A DNA stretch of 29,904 bases from DATJHM01 sp035493895 (lineage in GTDB: Bacteria; Chloroflexota; Ktedonobacteria; Ktedonobacterales; Ktedonobacteraceae), in NCBI GenBank assembly GCA_035493895.1, contig DATJHM010000046.1, positions 1 to 29,904 of the forward strand, in the 5' to 3' direction. Both the position numbers and the translations under genes were made by a program. Positions 1 through 7,107 of this stretch are shown piece after piece. Positions within the stretch are counted from its first letter, which is position 1, and each line of letters opens with the position of its first letter. The notes under the pieces were generated by a model. The model did not search any database, was not told the DNA's origin, and saw only the letters and a list, made by a program, of their open reading frames with translations.

Positions 1-1710
1 ACGTTGAATGGTTGAGAGACGATGCGCGATGGCAATAACGGTGCGGCCCTGCATCAGCGTTTCGAGTGCCTGCTGAATCAGGCGCTCCGCTCGCGAATCC
101 AGTGAACTGGTCGCCTCGTCCAGCAAAAGATAGGGAGCCTGCCGTAACAGCGCGCGCGCAATCGCCACCCGCTGCTTCTCTCCTCCCGAGAGACGATAGC
201 CGCGCTCACCCACGATCGTATCCAGCCCATCCGGCAGACGCTCGACCAGTTCTTGTAATTGAGCAGCAGCGACCGTAGCCTGCAACTCATCATCGGTCGC
301 TTCCGGGGCCCCATAGCGCAGGTTCTCCCGTAGCGTCGTATGAAAGAGAAATACCTCCTGTGTGACCACTGCCAGACGCTGGCGCAGATCCGCGCTGGCA
401 ATCTGACGCAGATCGATACCATCCAGAAGAATCTGGCCCGCGCTCGGATCGTACAGCCGCGATGCCAGCGAGAGCAGCGTCGATTTGCCCGCCCCACTGG
501 GACCAACCAGCGCCGTCAACTGTCCAACCGGAGCCTGGAATGCGATCTCGTGCAGAACGTCCGCCGCATTGGAATAGTGAAAATTGACCTGCTCAAATTC
601 GATGCCTCGCGTCGGCGTTGCGGGCAAGGGGGTAGGCTGTAGCGGTTCCTGTAGCGTTGGCTTCAGATCGAGGACCTGAAAGATGCGATCGAAAAGCGCC
701 ATGCCGCCCATCACCGTCGCATTCGCGTTCGCCAGTGAGGAGGCCGGACGGTAGAGTTGCGCCAGAAATGCAGCGAATGCTACCACTGTCCCCAGCGGTA
801 CCTCATGCGAGATCACCAGGAACGCGCCGTAGCTATAGAGAATCGCAGGACCCAGCGCCGCCAGACCCTGAATTGCCACGCTTGCCCATTGGCCGAGAAG
901 CGCCTGCTTGAGCTGCGTCACGCGCACTTCTTGATTGGCAACCTCGAAGCGTTGTTCTTCGCGCTTCGCCGTCCCAAAGCTCTTCACCACCAGCGCGCCC
1001 GAAAGACTGATCGTCTCTTCAAGAATGGTCGAGAGATGATCGAGCGCTTGCTGCGATTCCGTTGTGGCGTTGTAAGTGCGGCGGCCAAAGTAGAGCATGG
1101 GGAGGGCGAAGGTGGGCAGGGCAATCGCCGTTGCCAGGGTGAGTTGCCAGTTGATCGTCGCCATAATGATCAGAGAACAGGCGACCGTGATAAAGCTCGT
1201 CAGCGTGCCCAGAAAGGACTGGGTGAGAACGCTTTGTAGGGCGGCGGCATCGTTGAGAAAACGCGAATGGATCTCGCCCGCGCGCGTCCAGGTGAAGAAG
1301 TCCAGTCCGAGCGAGAGCACATGTTTGTAGAGCTGTTCGCGCAGGTCCGCGATAATCCCCTGAGCGATGATCGCGCTAAGATAGTTTTGCAGCAATCCCA
1401 GCAGAGAACCAAGCAGTGGGATCAGAATCATGAAGATGCCCAGCAGCACAATCTGGCGAATATCGTGTTCGGGAATAGCTGAATCGATGAGCTGGCGCAA
1501 CAGCAACGGGGGGAGGAGGCCGGTCGCCACCGTACAAAGCATCAAAATTGTGCCGCCCAGCACGTGCCAGTGATAGGGACGCAGCGTTTTTCGCACACCG
1601 CGCAGCGTACGGCGCAGATCCGGGCGACCCGATTGAAGATAGCTCAGGGTCCGTTGATGCTGCATAATCACGCCCATACCCGGGCCCATCATACCTCGAC
1701 GATTATACAT
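1..1710 (-). CDS. Type I ABC exporter, fused membrane and ATPase domains (3' end cut by window)
   Basis: The minus strand is open for 570 codons from an ATG at 1710, preceded by GGAAGG at good spacing, and runs off the window edge. The first ~330 residues form a six-helix ABC transmembrane domain (for example WHVLGGTILMLCTVATGLL and LTSFITVACSLIIMATI). The ATPase domain follows, with Walker A GPSGAGKST near residue 400, Q-loop VVTQEVFLF, signature LSGGEKQR near residue 507, Walker B YLLLDEATSSLD and H-loop AIAHRLST at the very end. Only about the last 30 residues are missing. As an MsbA/LmrA-like half transporter it should work as a homodimer (or with a partner) exporting lipids, drugs or peptides; the substrate cannot be told from sequence. 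It is not obviously in the operon with the upstream ABC-2 permease, because a large inverted repeat lies between them. Confidence 0.93.
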   Translation of the reverse strand, partial: MYNRRGMMGPGMGVIMQHQRTLSYLQSGRPDLRRTLRGVRKTLRPYHWHVLGGTILMLCTVATGLLPPLLLRQLIDSAIPEHDIRQIVLLGIFMILIPLLGSLLGLLQNYLSAIIAQGIIADLREQLYKHVLSLGLDFFTWTRAGEIHSRFLNDAAALQSVLTQSFLGTLTSFITVACSLIIMATINWQLTLATAIALPTFALPMLYFGRRTYNATTESQQALDHLSTILEETISLSGALVVKSFGTAKREEQRFEVANQEVRVTQLKQALLGQWASVAIQGLAALGPAILYSYGAFLVISHEVPLGTVVAFAAFLAQLYRPASSLANANATVMGGMALFDRIFQVLDLKPTLQEPLQPTPLPATPTRGIEFEQVNFHYSNAADVLHEIAFQAPVGQLTALVGPSGAGKSTLLSLASRLYDPSAGQILLDGIDLRQIASADLRQRLAVVTQEVFLFHTTLRENLRYGAPEATDDELQATVAAAQLQELVERLPDGLDTIVGERGYRLSGGEKQRVAIARALLRQAPYLLLDEATSSLDSRAERLIQQALETLMQGRTVIAIAHRLSTIQR

Positions 1711-1731
1711 GGCTTCCTTCCAGCATACATG

Positions 1732-1799
1732 CCCGTGTAGAAGGCGCTTGCTTGTCTGCGCCAGGGGTTCAGCGCAGACAGACCGCGTCTCTACACGGG
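1732..1799. repeat. Nested inverted repeat (REP-like or terminator) between two ABC genes
   Basis: Two perfect inverted repeats sit one inside the other. The outer arms are CCCGTGTAGA (1732-1741) and its complement at 1790-1799. The inner arms are TGTCTGCGC (1753-1761) and its complement at 1772-1780. There is no T-run after the stem, so it is not a textbook rho-independent terminator. It lies downstream of the ABC-2 permease stop and just upstream of the exporter start on the same strand. It could end or attenuate the upstream transcript, or be a dispersed REP/MITE-like element. Confidence 0.7.
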
Positions 1800-1812
1800 T
1801 ATGGTACGTATT

Positions 1813-2673
1813 TTATTGCGCTACACGTGGATAGAAGAATGCGCCAATCAGGATCAGCGCGATCGTGACTACAAACACGACCAGGAAATCAATTCCCAGG
1901 CCAGCGGTCGATCCGCCAGGGAGCATCATCGAGCGTAGCGCCGCTACTTCGTAGCTCAGAGGATTGCTTCTGGCAATGACCTGTAGCCAGGGGGGCATAA
2001 TGCTCACGGGATAGATTGCGTTGCTGGCGAAAAAGAGCGGCATCGTTAACACCTGGCCGATGCCCATGAAGCGATCTCTTGTCTTTACCAGGCAGGCAAT
2101 GATCAGAGAGAATGTCGAGAAACAGGCAGAACCCAGAATAACGATCACAATCACGCCCAACAGGTCAAGCGGATTCCAGCTCATCTTTACGCCCAGAAGG
2201 AGCGAGAGGATGTAGATGATAATAGCCTGTGAGAGTCCGCGCAGACCGGATGAGAGCGCCTTTCCCAGCACAAGGGCCGTGCGTGGGGTCGGGCTGGCAA
2301 GAAACTTATGGATAATGCCCAGATCGCGCTCCCAGATGATCGAGATGCCTGAGAAGATCGCGATAAAGAGCACACTTTGCGCCAGGATGCCAGGGGCCAT
2401 ATAATCGAGATACGGAACGCCGCCCGTAGGGATCGCTTTCAAGCGTGTAAAGACCTCGCCAAAGATGAGCAGCCAGAGTGCAGGCTGGATCGCACGCGTG
2501 AACAGATCGGTCGGATCATGGCGCAACTTGCGTGCTTCGAGGCCTACGATCGTCATCGTCTTCTCGATATACCTGGCGACAGGCGTAATGAAAGAGTCTT
2601 TCTCCTGAGGCAGAGAATGAAGCGTGGTATTAGCCGAGTCGTTGTGCGGTGCGGCGGGTACGTGCTGTGTCAC
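1813..2673 (-). CDS. ABC-2 type transporter permease (DrrB-like)
   Basis: This is a 286-residue membrane protein of the ABC-2 family. A short polar N-terminus precedes the conserved opening ARKLRHDPTDLFTRAIQPAL, followed by about six hydrophobic segments, including LDYMAPGILAQSVLFIAIFS, IIYILSLLLGVKMSW and a C-terminal helix ending in ALILIGAFFYPRVAQ. The frame stays open further upstream, but GTG at 2673 is preferred because AGGAGG stands seven bases before it and the upstream part is the coding region of the ATPase gene. The chosen start overlaps the ATPase 3' end by 44 bp, which suggests translational coupling. With the ATPase it should form an efflux pump of the daunorubicin/multidrug type in the cytoplasmic membrane. 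The cargo is unknown. Confidence 0.9.
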   Translation of the reverse strand: MTQHVPAAPHNDSANTTLHSLPQEKDSFITPVARYIEKTMTIVGLEARKLRHDPTDLFTRAIQPALWLLIFGEVFTRLKAIPTGGVPYLDYMAPGILAQSVLFIAIFSGISIIWERDLGIIHKFLASPTPRTALVLGKALSSGLRGLSQAIIIYILSLLLGVKMSWNPLDLLGVIVIVILGSACFSTFSLIIACLVKTRDRFMGIGQVLTMPLFFASNAIYPVSIMPPWLQVIARSNPLSYEVAALRSMMLPGGSTAGLGIDFLVVFVVTIALILIGAFFYPRVAQ

Positions 2674-3433
2674 GGAAAGAACCTCCTGATTCCAATGTAT
2701 TGCCCGTAAATTGAGCAAAGACTTCGTCCAGGCTTGCTTCTGGATTGCCAATCGCCGTTTTGAGTTCGGCAGGCGATCCCAGGGCAACGACCTTCCCAAA
2801 GTGCATAATCGCGATACGATCACAGAGATTATCGGCCTCTTCCATATAATGGGTTGTCAGGAAGATCGTCATGCCGGTCTCTGAGCGTAGATCGCTCAAA
2901 TGATCCCAGACTGCCTTGCGGGCCACGGGGTCTAATCCGACCGTTGGCTCGTCGAGAAAAAGCACCTCAGGCTGGTGTAACATCGCCTGAGCCACTTCCA
3001 GACGGCGGATCATGCCGCCAGAATAGGTGCGAACCAGCTTGTCGGCTGAATCGTGCAGGCCCATGAAATCCAGGGCGTTGCGGGCTTTCTCCGCGCGTAA
3101 GGGACGGGGAATGTCATAGAGGGAGGCAAACACCATGAGATTCTCGTAGCCGCTGAGCGAACCATCGGCTGAGAGGGCCTGCGGTACATAGCCGATACGT
3201 TTGCGTGCCTGCATGGGGCTCGTCGTGACATCGGCTCCCACCACATAGGCCTTGCCTGAAGTAGGTGGCAGTAAGGTCGTGAGCATTTTGATCATCGTAC
3301 TTTTGCCAGCTCCATTTGGGCCGAGCAGTGCAAAGACCTCACCTTGAGGAACTGCAAATGATACCTGATCAACAGCCGTGTAGTTGCCGAAACGTTTGAC
3401 CAGCTTTTCTACCTCAATTACGTTCTCTGTCAT
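2630..3433 (-). CDS. ABC transporter ATP-binding protein (DrrA-like)
   Basis: This 267-residue ATPase shows Walker A GPNGAGKST (38-46), Q-loop YVPQ (82-85), signature YSGGM (137-141), Walker B VLFLDEPTVGLDP (157-169) and H-loop histidine 195 in TTHYMEEAD. This pattern fits the drug-exporting DrrA/CcmA-type branch. Start ATG at 3433 has AAAGGA upstream and overlaps the MarR gene end by 20 bp; its own 3' end overlaps the permease start. The three genes thus form one tightly packed operon, MarR-ATPase-permease. It energises the permease encoded next. Confidence 0.94.
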   Translation of the reverse strand: MTENVIEVEKLVKRFGNYTAVDQVSFAVPQGEVFALLGPNGAGKSTMIKMLTTLLPPTSGKAYVVGADVTTSPMQARKRIGYVPQALSADGSLSGYENLMVFASLYDIPRPLRAEKARNALDFMGLHDSADKLVRTYSGGMIRRLEVAQAMLHQPEVLFLDEPTVGLDPVARKAVWDHLSDLRSETGMTIFLTTHYMEEADNLCDRIAIMHFGKVVALGSPAELKTAIGNPEASLDEVFAQFTGNTLESGGSFRDTARTRRTAQRLG

Positions 3434-3884
3434 TAATCGCGATCCTTTGTGCTGAAAAAAGGCTGACAGGTTGTTCGATATGTTCCAGCATGCTTTCGAG
3501 CAACCGTTGTAACTCGGCCTGATCCTGTTGATTGAGCGGAGCTAACAGTTGTGAAAGGAACGAGCGACGCCGCTGTTGCCAGGCCTCAATCTGTTCGTGC
3601 CCCAGATCCGTCAATATCACGCGGACCATACGTTCATCATCGCTCTGACGCGTGCGCGTGAGCAGACCCGCCTTCTCAAGACGTTTGCAAGCGGTCGTAG
3701 CCGAGCTGCCAGTGACGCCGAGCGCCTCCGCAACTTCGCCAATACTGAGTGTGCCCCGGCGGCTCAACAGTCGAAGCAACCAGTATTGCTCCGGCGTAAT
3801 TTCCGCCCGATGGATTGGATGGGAAGCGCGACGAATGGTATGATAAAGTGCCAGTAGATCATCGATCAGATGCTCTGAGGTCAT
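3414..3884 (-). CDS. MarR family transcriptional regulator
   Basis: This 156-residue winged-helix regulator contains LSIGEVAEALGVTGSSATTA (47-66), the typical MarR recognition helix region, followed by a wing with the usual D-x-R pair in SDDERMVRV (81-89). The start at 3884 is chosen over an in-frame ATG nine codons earlier because GAGGGAGAG lies just before it. It is the first gene of the efflux operon, so autoregulation and control of the pump are likely. It also faces the amidohydrolase gene across a shared region of under 100 bp between the two predicted promoters, and may control that gene too. CouR, the known regulator of p-coumarate catabolism, is also a MarR protein; whether this one is equivalent cannot be decided here. 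Confidence 0.92.
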   Translation of the reverse strand: MTSEHLIDDLLALYHTIRRASHPIHRAEITPEQYWLLRLLSRRGTLSIGEVAEALGVTGSSATTACKRLEKAGLLTRTRQSDDERMVRVILTDLGHEQIEAWQQRRRSFLSQLLAPLNQQDQAELQRLLESMLEHIEQPVSLFSAQRIAINDRERN

Positions 3885-3923
3885 GGCTTCTCTCCCTCTT
3901 ACTCCACACAAAACAACATAGAT

Positions 3924-3962
3924 TTACTAGTAATTATATTGACTGTCAAGGTAAATTGTCAA
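3924..3962 (-). promoter_or_regulatory. Promoter and candidate operator of the MarR-efflux operon
   Basis: Read on the minus strand, TTGACA (3957-3962) and TATAAT (3933-3938) are separated by 18 bp, both perfect consensus. A perfect palindrome TTACTAGTAA (3924-3933) touches the -10 box, and a second one, TTGACTGTCAA (3939-3949), lies in the spacer. Such placement suits a MarR repressor blocking RNA polymerase. The promoter elements are seen directly; operator function is inferred. Confidence 0.8.
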
Positions 3963-3978
3963 GTACGCGTGGAAACAG

Positions 3979-4008
3979 TTGACGAACCCGAGGCCTGCGA
4001 AGTATGCT
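3979..4008 (+). promoter_or_regulatory. Candidate promoter for the amidohydrolase gene
   Basis: TTGACG (3979-3984) and TATGCT (4003-4008) are 18 bp apart on the plus strand. The -35 box stands 16 bp from the -35 box of the divergent MarR promoter, so one regulator could govern both. If used, it gives a leader of about 300 nt that includes the whole repeat array before the start at 4322. Confidence 0.5.
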
Positions 4009-4062
4009 GAACCTATCACCCAGGTTCCCATCTGACCCGCGCGGACAGGCATCATCTCTCTT

Positions 4063-4297
4063 GAAGAAACAAAACAGGTAGGGGCAGGGCTTTATGCCTG
4101 CCCGTTGTAACGGTATGCCTGCCCGTTGTAACGGTATAGAAACCGTTGGAAGAAACAAAACAGGTAGGGGCAGGGCTTTATGCCTGCCCGTTGTAACGGT
4201 ATGTCTGCCCGTTGTAACGGTATGCCTGCCCGTTGTAACGGTATAGAAACCGTTGGAAGAAACAAAACAGGTAGGGGCAGCGTTTTCTGCCTGCCCG
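4063..4297. repeat. Repeat array: two full long units and a partial third, each with nested 21-bp tandem copies
   Basis: A long unit begins at 4063, 4149 and 4256, each opening with GAAGAAACAAAACAGGTAGG. Unit 1 (4063-4148) holds two copies of a 21-bp element starting TGCCTGCCCGTTGTAACGG (4095-4115, 4116-4136). Unit 2 (4149-4255) holds three (4181-4201, 4202-4222 with one C-to-T change, 4223-4243). Both end in TAGAAACCGTTG. Unit 3 is partial and diverges after about 4280, but keeps the GGGGCAG ... CTGCCC pairing. Each unit can fold GGGCAGG against CCTGCCC, and CCGTT against AACGG. Short reading frames across the array are by-products of a unit length divisible by three. It lies in the probable 5' leader of the amidohydrolase gene. 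Confidence 0.9.
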
Positions 4298-4321
4298 AAA
4301 TATTTTTTAAGGATGAGAAAT

Positions 4322-5200
4322 ATGGATACGAGCAACCTGGTGGCAATCGACGTACACACCCATGCGACGATCTCGCAGCGTCAACCCGAAGATCCGGCAA
4401 AGAAAGCGATGCAGGAGGCGGCGGCCCAGTATTTCAAGGAAGAGGGACCTCGCCCGACCATCTCCGAAATCGCAGCCTACTATCGTGAGCGCAAGATGGC
4501 CTGCGTGATTTTTCCCGTAGATAGCGAGGCCGGGACCGGCGAAGTGCGCGTCTCAAACGAAGAAGTTGCGGAACTTGCCGCTGAGAATGCCGACGTCATG
4601 ATCCCCTTTGCCAGCATCGAGCCTGCAAAGGGCAAACTGGGCATACGGGAGGCGCGGCGGCTCATCGAAGACTTTGGCGTGCGTGGCTTCAAATTTCATC
4701 CCTCGCTACAAGAATTTTATCCCAACGATCACAAAGTCTATCCGCTCTACGAAGCCATTGCCGCCGCACGTCTGCCCGCGCTATTTCATACCGGGCATAC
4801 CGGCATCGGGGCGGGCATGCGGGGCGGTGGTGGCGTGCGCCTCAAATACTCCAATCCGATGTATCTGGACGATGTCGCCGTCGACTTTCCCGATATGCCG
4901 ATCATTATGGCTCATCCCTCGTTCCCCTGGCAGGACGAGGCGCTTTCCGTCTGTTTACATAAACCTCAGGTCTATATTGATCTCTCGGGCTGGTCGCCGA
5001 AATATTTTCCACCTCAACTGGTGCAGTATGCGAATACGCTGCTCAAGCACAAAATACTGTTCGGCTCCGATTATCCGGTAATTACTCCTGATCGCTGGCT
5101 GGCAGATTTCGAGAAGGCAGGGTTCCGCCCTGAGGTACGACCGTTGATTCTCAAAGAAAATGCCATGAAATTATTGCGCCTTGGAGAGGCTATCTCATAA
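4322..5200 (+). CDS. Amidohydrolase family 2 protein, CouO-like (hydroxyphenyl-beta-ketoacyl-CoA hydrolase candidate)
   Basis: This 292-residue TIM-barrel metal hydrolase of the ACMSD/amidohydrolase-2 group has the first-strand HxH pair at H12 and H14 (DVHTH), then FKFHP (124-128), H156 in ALFHTGHTG, H198 in IMAHPSFPW and D250 in ILFGSDYP, which together are the expected metal and catalytic positions. The opening DTSNLVAIDVHTH and the stretch KYSNPMYLDDVAVDFPDMP match my memory of proteins annotated as 4-hydroxyphenyl-beta-ketoacyl-CoA hydrolase (CouO of p-coumarate degradation). That assignment is inference; general amidohydrolase is safe. The start at 4322 has AAGGA nine bases upstream. Extending upstream would translate the repeat array, so that was rejected. 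Its neighbours, a divergent MarR gene and a convergent coumarate-ligase-like gene, fit such a pathway. Confidence 0.88.
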   Translation: MDTSNLVAIDVHTHATISQRQPEDPAKKAMQEAAAQYFKEEGPRPTISEIAAYYRERKMACVIFPVDSEAGTGEVRVSNEEVAELAAENADVMIPFASIEPAKGKLGIREARRLIEDFGVRGFKFHPSLQEFYPNDHKVYPLYEAIAAARLPALFHTGHTGIGAGMRGGGGVRLKYSNPMYLDDVAVDFPDMPIIMAHPSFPWQDEALSVCLHKPQVYIDLSGWSPKYFPPQLVQYANTLLKHKILFGSDYPVITPDRWLADFEKAGFRPEVRPLILKENAMKLLRLGEAIS

Positions 5201-5213
5201 TGGCGCAGCCAGT

Positions 5214-5261
5214 GATCTGTGATCTATCCCCGTGAATATCTACGGGGATAGATCACAGATC
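5214..5261. terminator. Perfect 20-bp inverted repeat between convergent genes, likely bidirectional terminator
   Basis: The arms at 5214-5233 and 5242-5261 are exact complements with an 8-nt loop. The repeat begins 13 bp after the amidohydrolase stop and ends 4 bp before the ligase stop codon. There is no clear T-run on either side, so termination may rest on the very stable stem alone. It would also protect both 3' ends. Confidence 0.75.
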
Positions 5262-5265
5262 GCAG

Positions 5266-6897
5266 TTACGCGTGTCGTTGTTGCTCGCGCTCTTTGAGGA
5301 CACGACGCAGAATCTTGCCCGAGGGATTGCGCGGTATCGTGTCAATCACCTCGATCTGACGCACGTTTTTATATGTCGCGATCTGCGTATTCACCCACTC
5401 CAGTAAATCGGCCAGGTTCAGATTTTCATGCCCTGCTCTGAGTACAACGAACGCCTTCGGGATCTCTCCCGCTTCATCGTCCGGTTGCGCGATGACGGCG
5501 ACATCGGCAACGGCAGGATGCTCCAGGAAGAGCGCTTCGACTTGCGCAGGGGCCACACTAAAACCTTTATATTTGATCAGTTCTTTTTTGCGGTCCGTGA
5601 TCGTCACATAGCCCTGCGCATCCTGCCAGCCGATATCCCCCGTATGGAGCCAGCCATCGCGTAGCACCTCTGCCGTCGCCTCCGGCGCTTTCCAGTAGCC
5701 CTGCATCACCTGTGGACCCTGCACGAGCAGTTCGCCCTCTTCGCCAATGCCGAGTTCGACGGTGCCGGTCTCAATATCGACGATTTTCTGGCGCGTATCG
5801 TGAATGGGGAGGCCGATGGTCTCGACTTTGATCAGGCGTTTATCATAGACTGGATTAGAATGTGTGCCCGGTGATGCCTCGGTCAGACCATACGAGGTCA
5901 TGACCGTGACGCCCGTGCGCTCCTCGAAGCGCCTCGCCAGCGGAGGCGGAACCGGTGCAGCACCACACTGCGTATAGCGAATGCTGTGCAGATCGTACTC
6001 TCTCAAGCGCGGGTAATCGCTGATGACGGCCAGCACCTGCGGAACCGCGTACAGCAGGGTAATGCGCTGCTCCTGAATGAGATCCAGACATCTGGTAGGC
6101 TCAAAGCGCTCCATCAGGACCATGGTTGCTCCGGACATCGTCGCTGTGCCGATGAGCATAATGCCGTAGATATGATAGAGCGGTACAAAGACCAGCATAC
6201 GATCAAGCGAAGTGATGTGCGCGGTCGCCAGTGACTGGCAGGCATTGTACACGAGATTCTGCTGACTGAGCATGACCCCTTTGGGCATCCCTGTAGTTCC
6301 ACTGCTATAAGGGAGCGCGATAAGATCGTCCCATGCCCATTCTCTGCGCGTCAGCGAGGGCAGCGTATCCGCCTGTAATAGCTCACTGAACGCATAGGTA
6401 TCCAGCGGATTCGTCTGTGCCGTATGATCAACGATAATCACGTGCTGCAATGTCTGCGTCTCAGCACGCGCAGCTTCTACCAGCGGAAGGAGACGTTGCT
6501 GCACTATTATTGCAACGGCCTCGCTATTGCTCAACTGATAGAGCACTTCACGCTCTCGATAAGAAGGGTTCATCGGGCAGGCAACAGCGCCAATGCGTAT
6601 AATCGCGAACCAGCTGATCACAAACTCGGGACAATTTGCCATCAGCAGGCAGACGCGTTGCCCCTTTTGTATGCCCAATGCCTGGAAAGAAGCGGCCAGG
6701 ATCGTCACCAGCGCATCCAGTTCGCGGTACGTGAGATTTACTTCATCAAAGAGAAGCGCGGTATGTTCGGGAAATTGGCGAGCGGCATGGGTCAGCATTT
6801 CGTCGTACGGATAGGTAGGGTAGGCCAGAGGTGGGCGGAAGAGTTCCATTCGCAAATGGAGCTGGGCGTGAGAAGGAGAAGAGGTAGCATGTTCCAT
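5266..6897 (-). CDS. AMP-forming acyl-CoA synthetase, 4-coumarate-CoA-ligase-like
   Basis: This 543-residue ANL-superfamily ligase activates a carboxylic acid to an acyl-AMP and then to the CoA thioester. It shows the P-loop-like motif YSSGTTGMPKGV (197-208), the adenine-binding TSYGLTEASPG, the GWLHTGDIG hinge region and the C-terminal PRNPSGKILRR with catalytic Lys528. Its length equals that of plant and bacterial 4CL-type enzymes. Start ATG at 6897 follows GGGAGAG; the frame is open another 58 codons upstream, but that part is unlike the family and includes the palindromic control region. The substrate may be an aromatic or medium-chain acid. The neighbouring CouO-like gene argues for a hydroxycinnamate-type acid, which remains inference. 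Confidence 0.92.
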   Translation of the reverse strand: MEHATSSPSHAQLHLRMELFRPPLAYPTYPYDEMLTHAARQFPEHTALLFDEVNLTYRELDALVTILAASFQALGIQKGQRVCLLMANCPEFVISWFAIIRIGAVACPMNPSYREREVLYQLSNSEAVAIIVQQRLLPLVEAARAETQTLQHVIIVDHTAQTNPLDTYAFSELLQADTLPSLTRREWAWDDLIALPYSSGTTGMPKGVMLSQQNLVYNACQSLATAHITSLDRMLVFVPLYHIYGIMLIGTATMSGATMVLMERFEPTRCLDLIQEQRITLLYAVPQVLAVISDYPRLREYDLHSIRYTQCGAAPVPPPLARRFEERTGVTVMTSYGLTEASPGTHSNPVYDKRLIKVETIGLPIHDTRQKIVDIETGTVELGIGEEGELLVQGPQVMQGYWKAPEATAEVLRDGWLHTGDIGWQDAQGYVTITDRKKELIKYKGFSVAPAQVEALFLEHPAVADVAVIAQPDDEAGEIPKAFVVLRAGHENLNLADLLEWVNTQIATYKNVRQIEVIDTIPRNPSGKILRRVLKEREQQRHA

Positions 6898-7004
6898 GAA
6901 TCTCTCCCATTGCAGTATCCTCAACATGGACCGTGAAGAAGAGATGTTCTCAACCATTTCACACGTCCTTGTATGAGGAGAACAGCGTACATGAAAACCT
7001 AAAA

Positions 7005-7053
7005 TGTCAATTGTAATGTAGCAGGTCGTATTACTACCTGTTACATTACAATT
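7005..7053 (-). promoter_or_regulatory. 18-bp-arm palindrome with -35-like box upstream of the ligase gene
   Basis: Arms at 7009-7026 and 7036-7053 pair over 17 of 18 positions (AATTGTAATGTA outside, CAGGT inside, one G:T site) around a 9-nt centre. A minus-strand TTGACA (7005-7010) overlaps the edge nearest the ligase; no convincing -10 box was found at 17 bp. The AT-rich arms and position about 110 bp before the ligase start suggest an operator. It also lies 55 bp after the murJ stop, so it could be that gene's terminator, although the stem is AT-rich and lacks a T-run. Confidence 0.55.
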
Positions 7054-7107
7054 ACTGCACTTTTTAAGCAAGCCAGGGAAAGACCAGGATGAATGTGCGC
7101 GCAGAAA

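Noticed and set aside
4063..4297. Possible CRISPR array
   Set aside because: The copies are back-to-back tandem repeats, without unique spacers of regular length, and no cas gene is present.
3946..4359. Open frames on both strands across the repeat array, with repeating TVTTGRH-like peptides
   Set aside because: They arise because the 21-bp copies keep frame; there is no ribosome site or start context, and the composition mirrors the DNA repeat.
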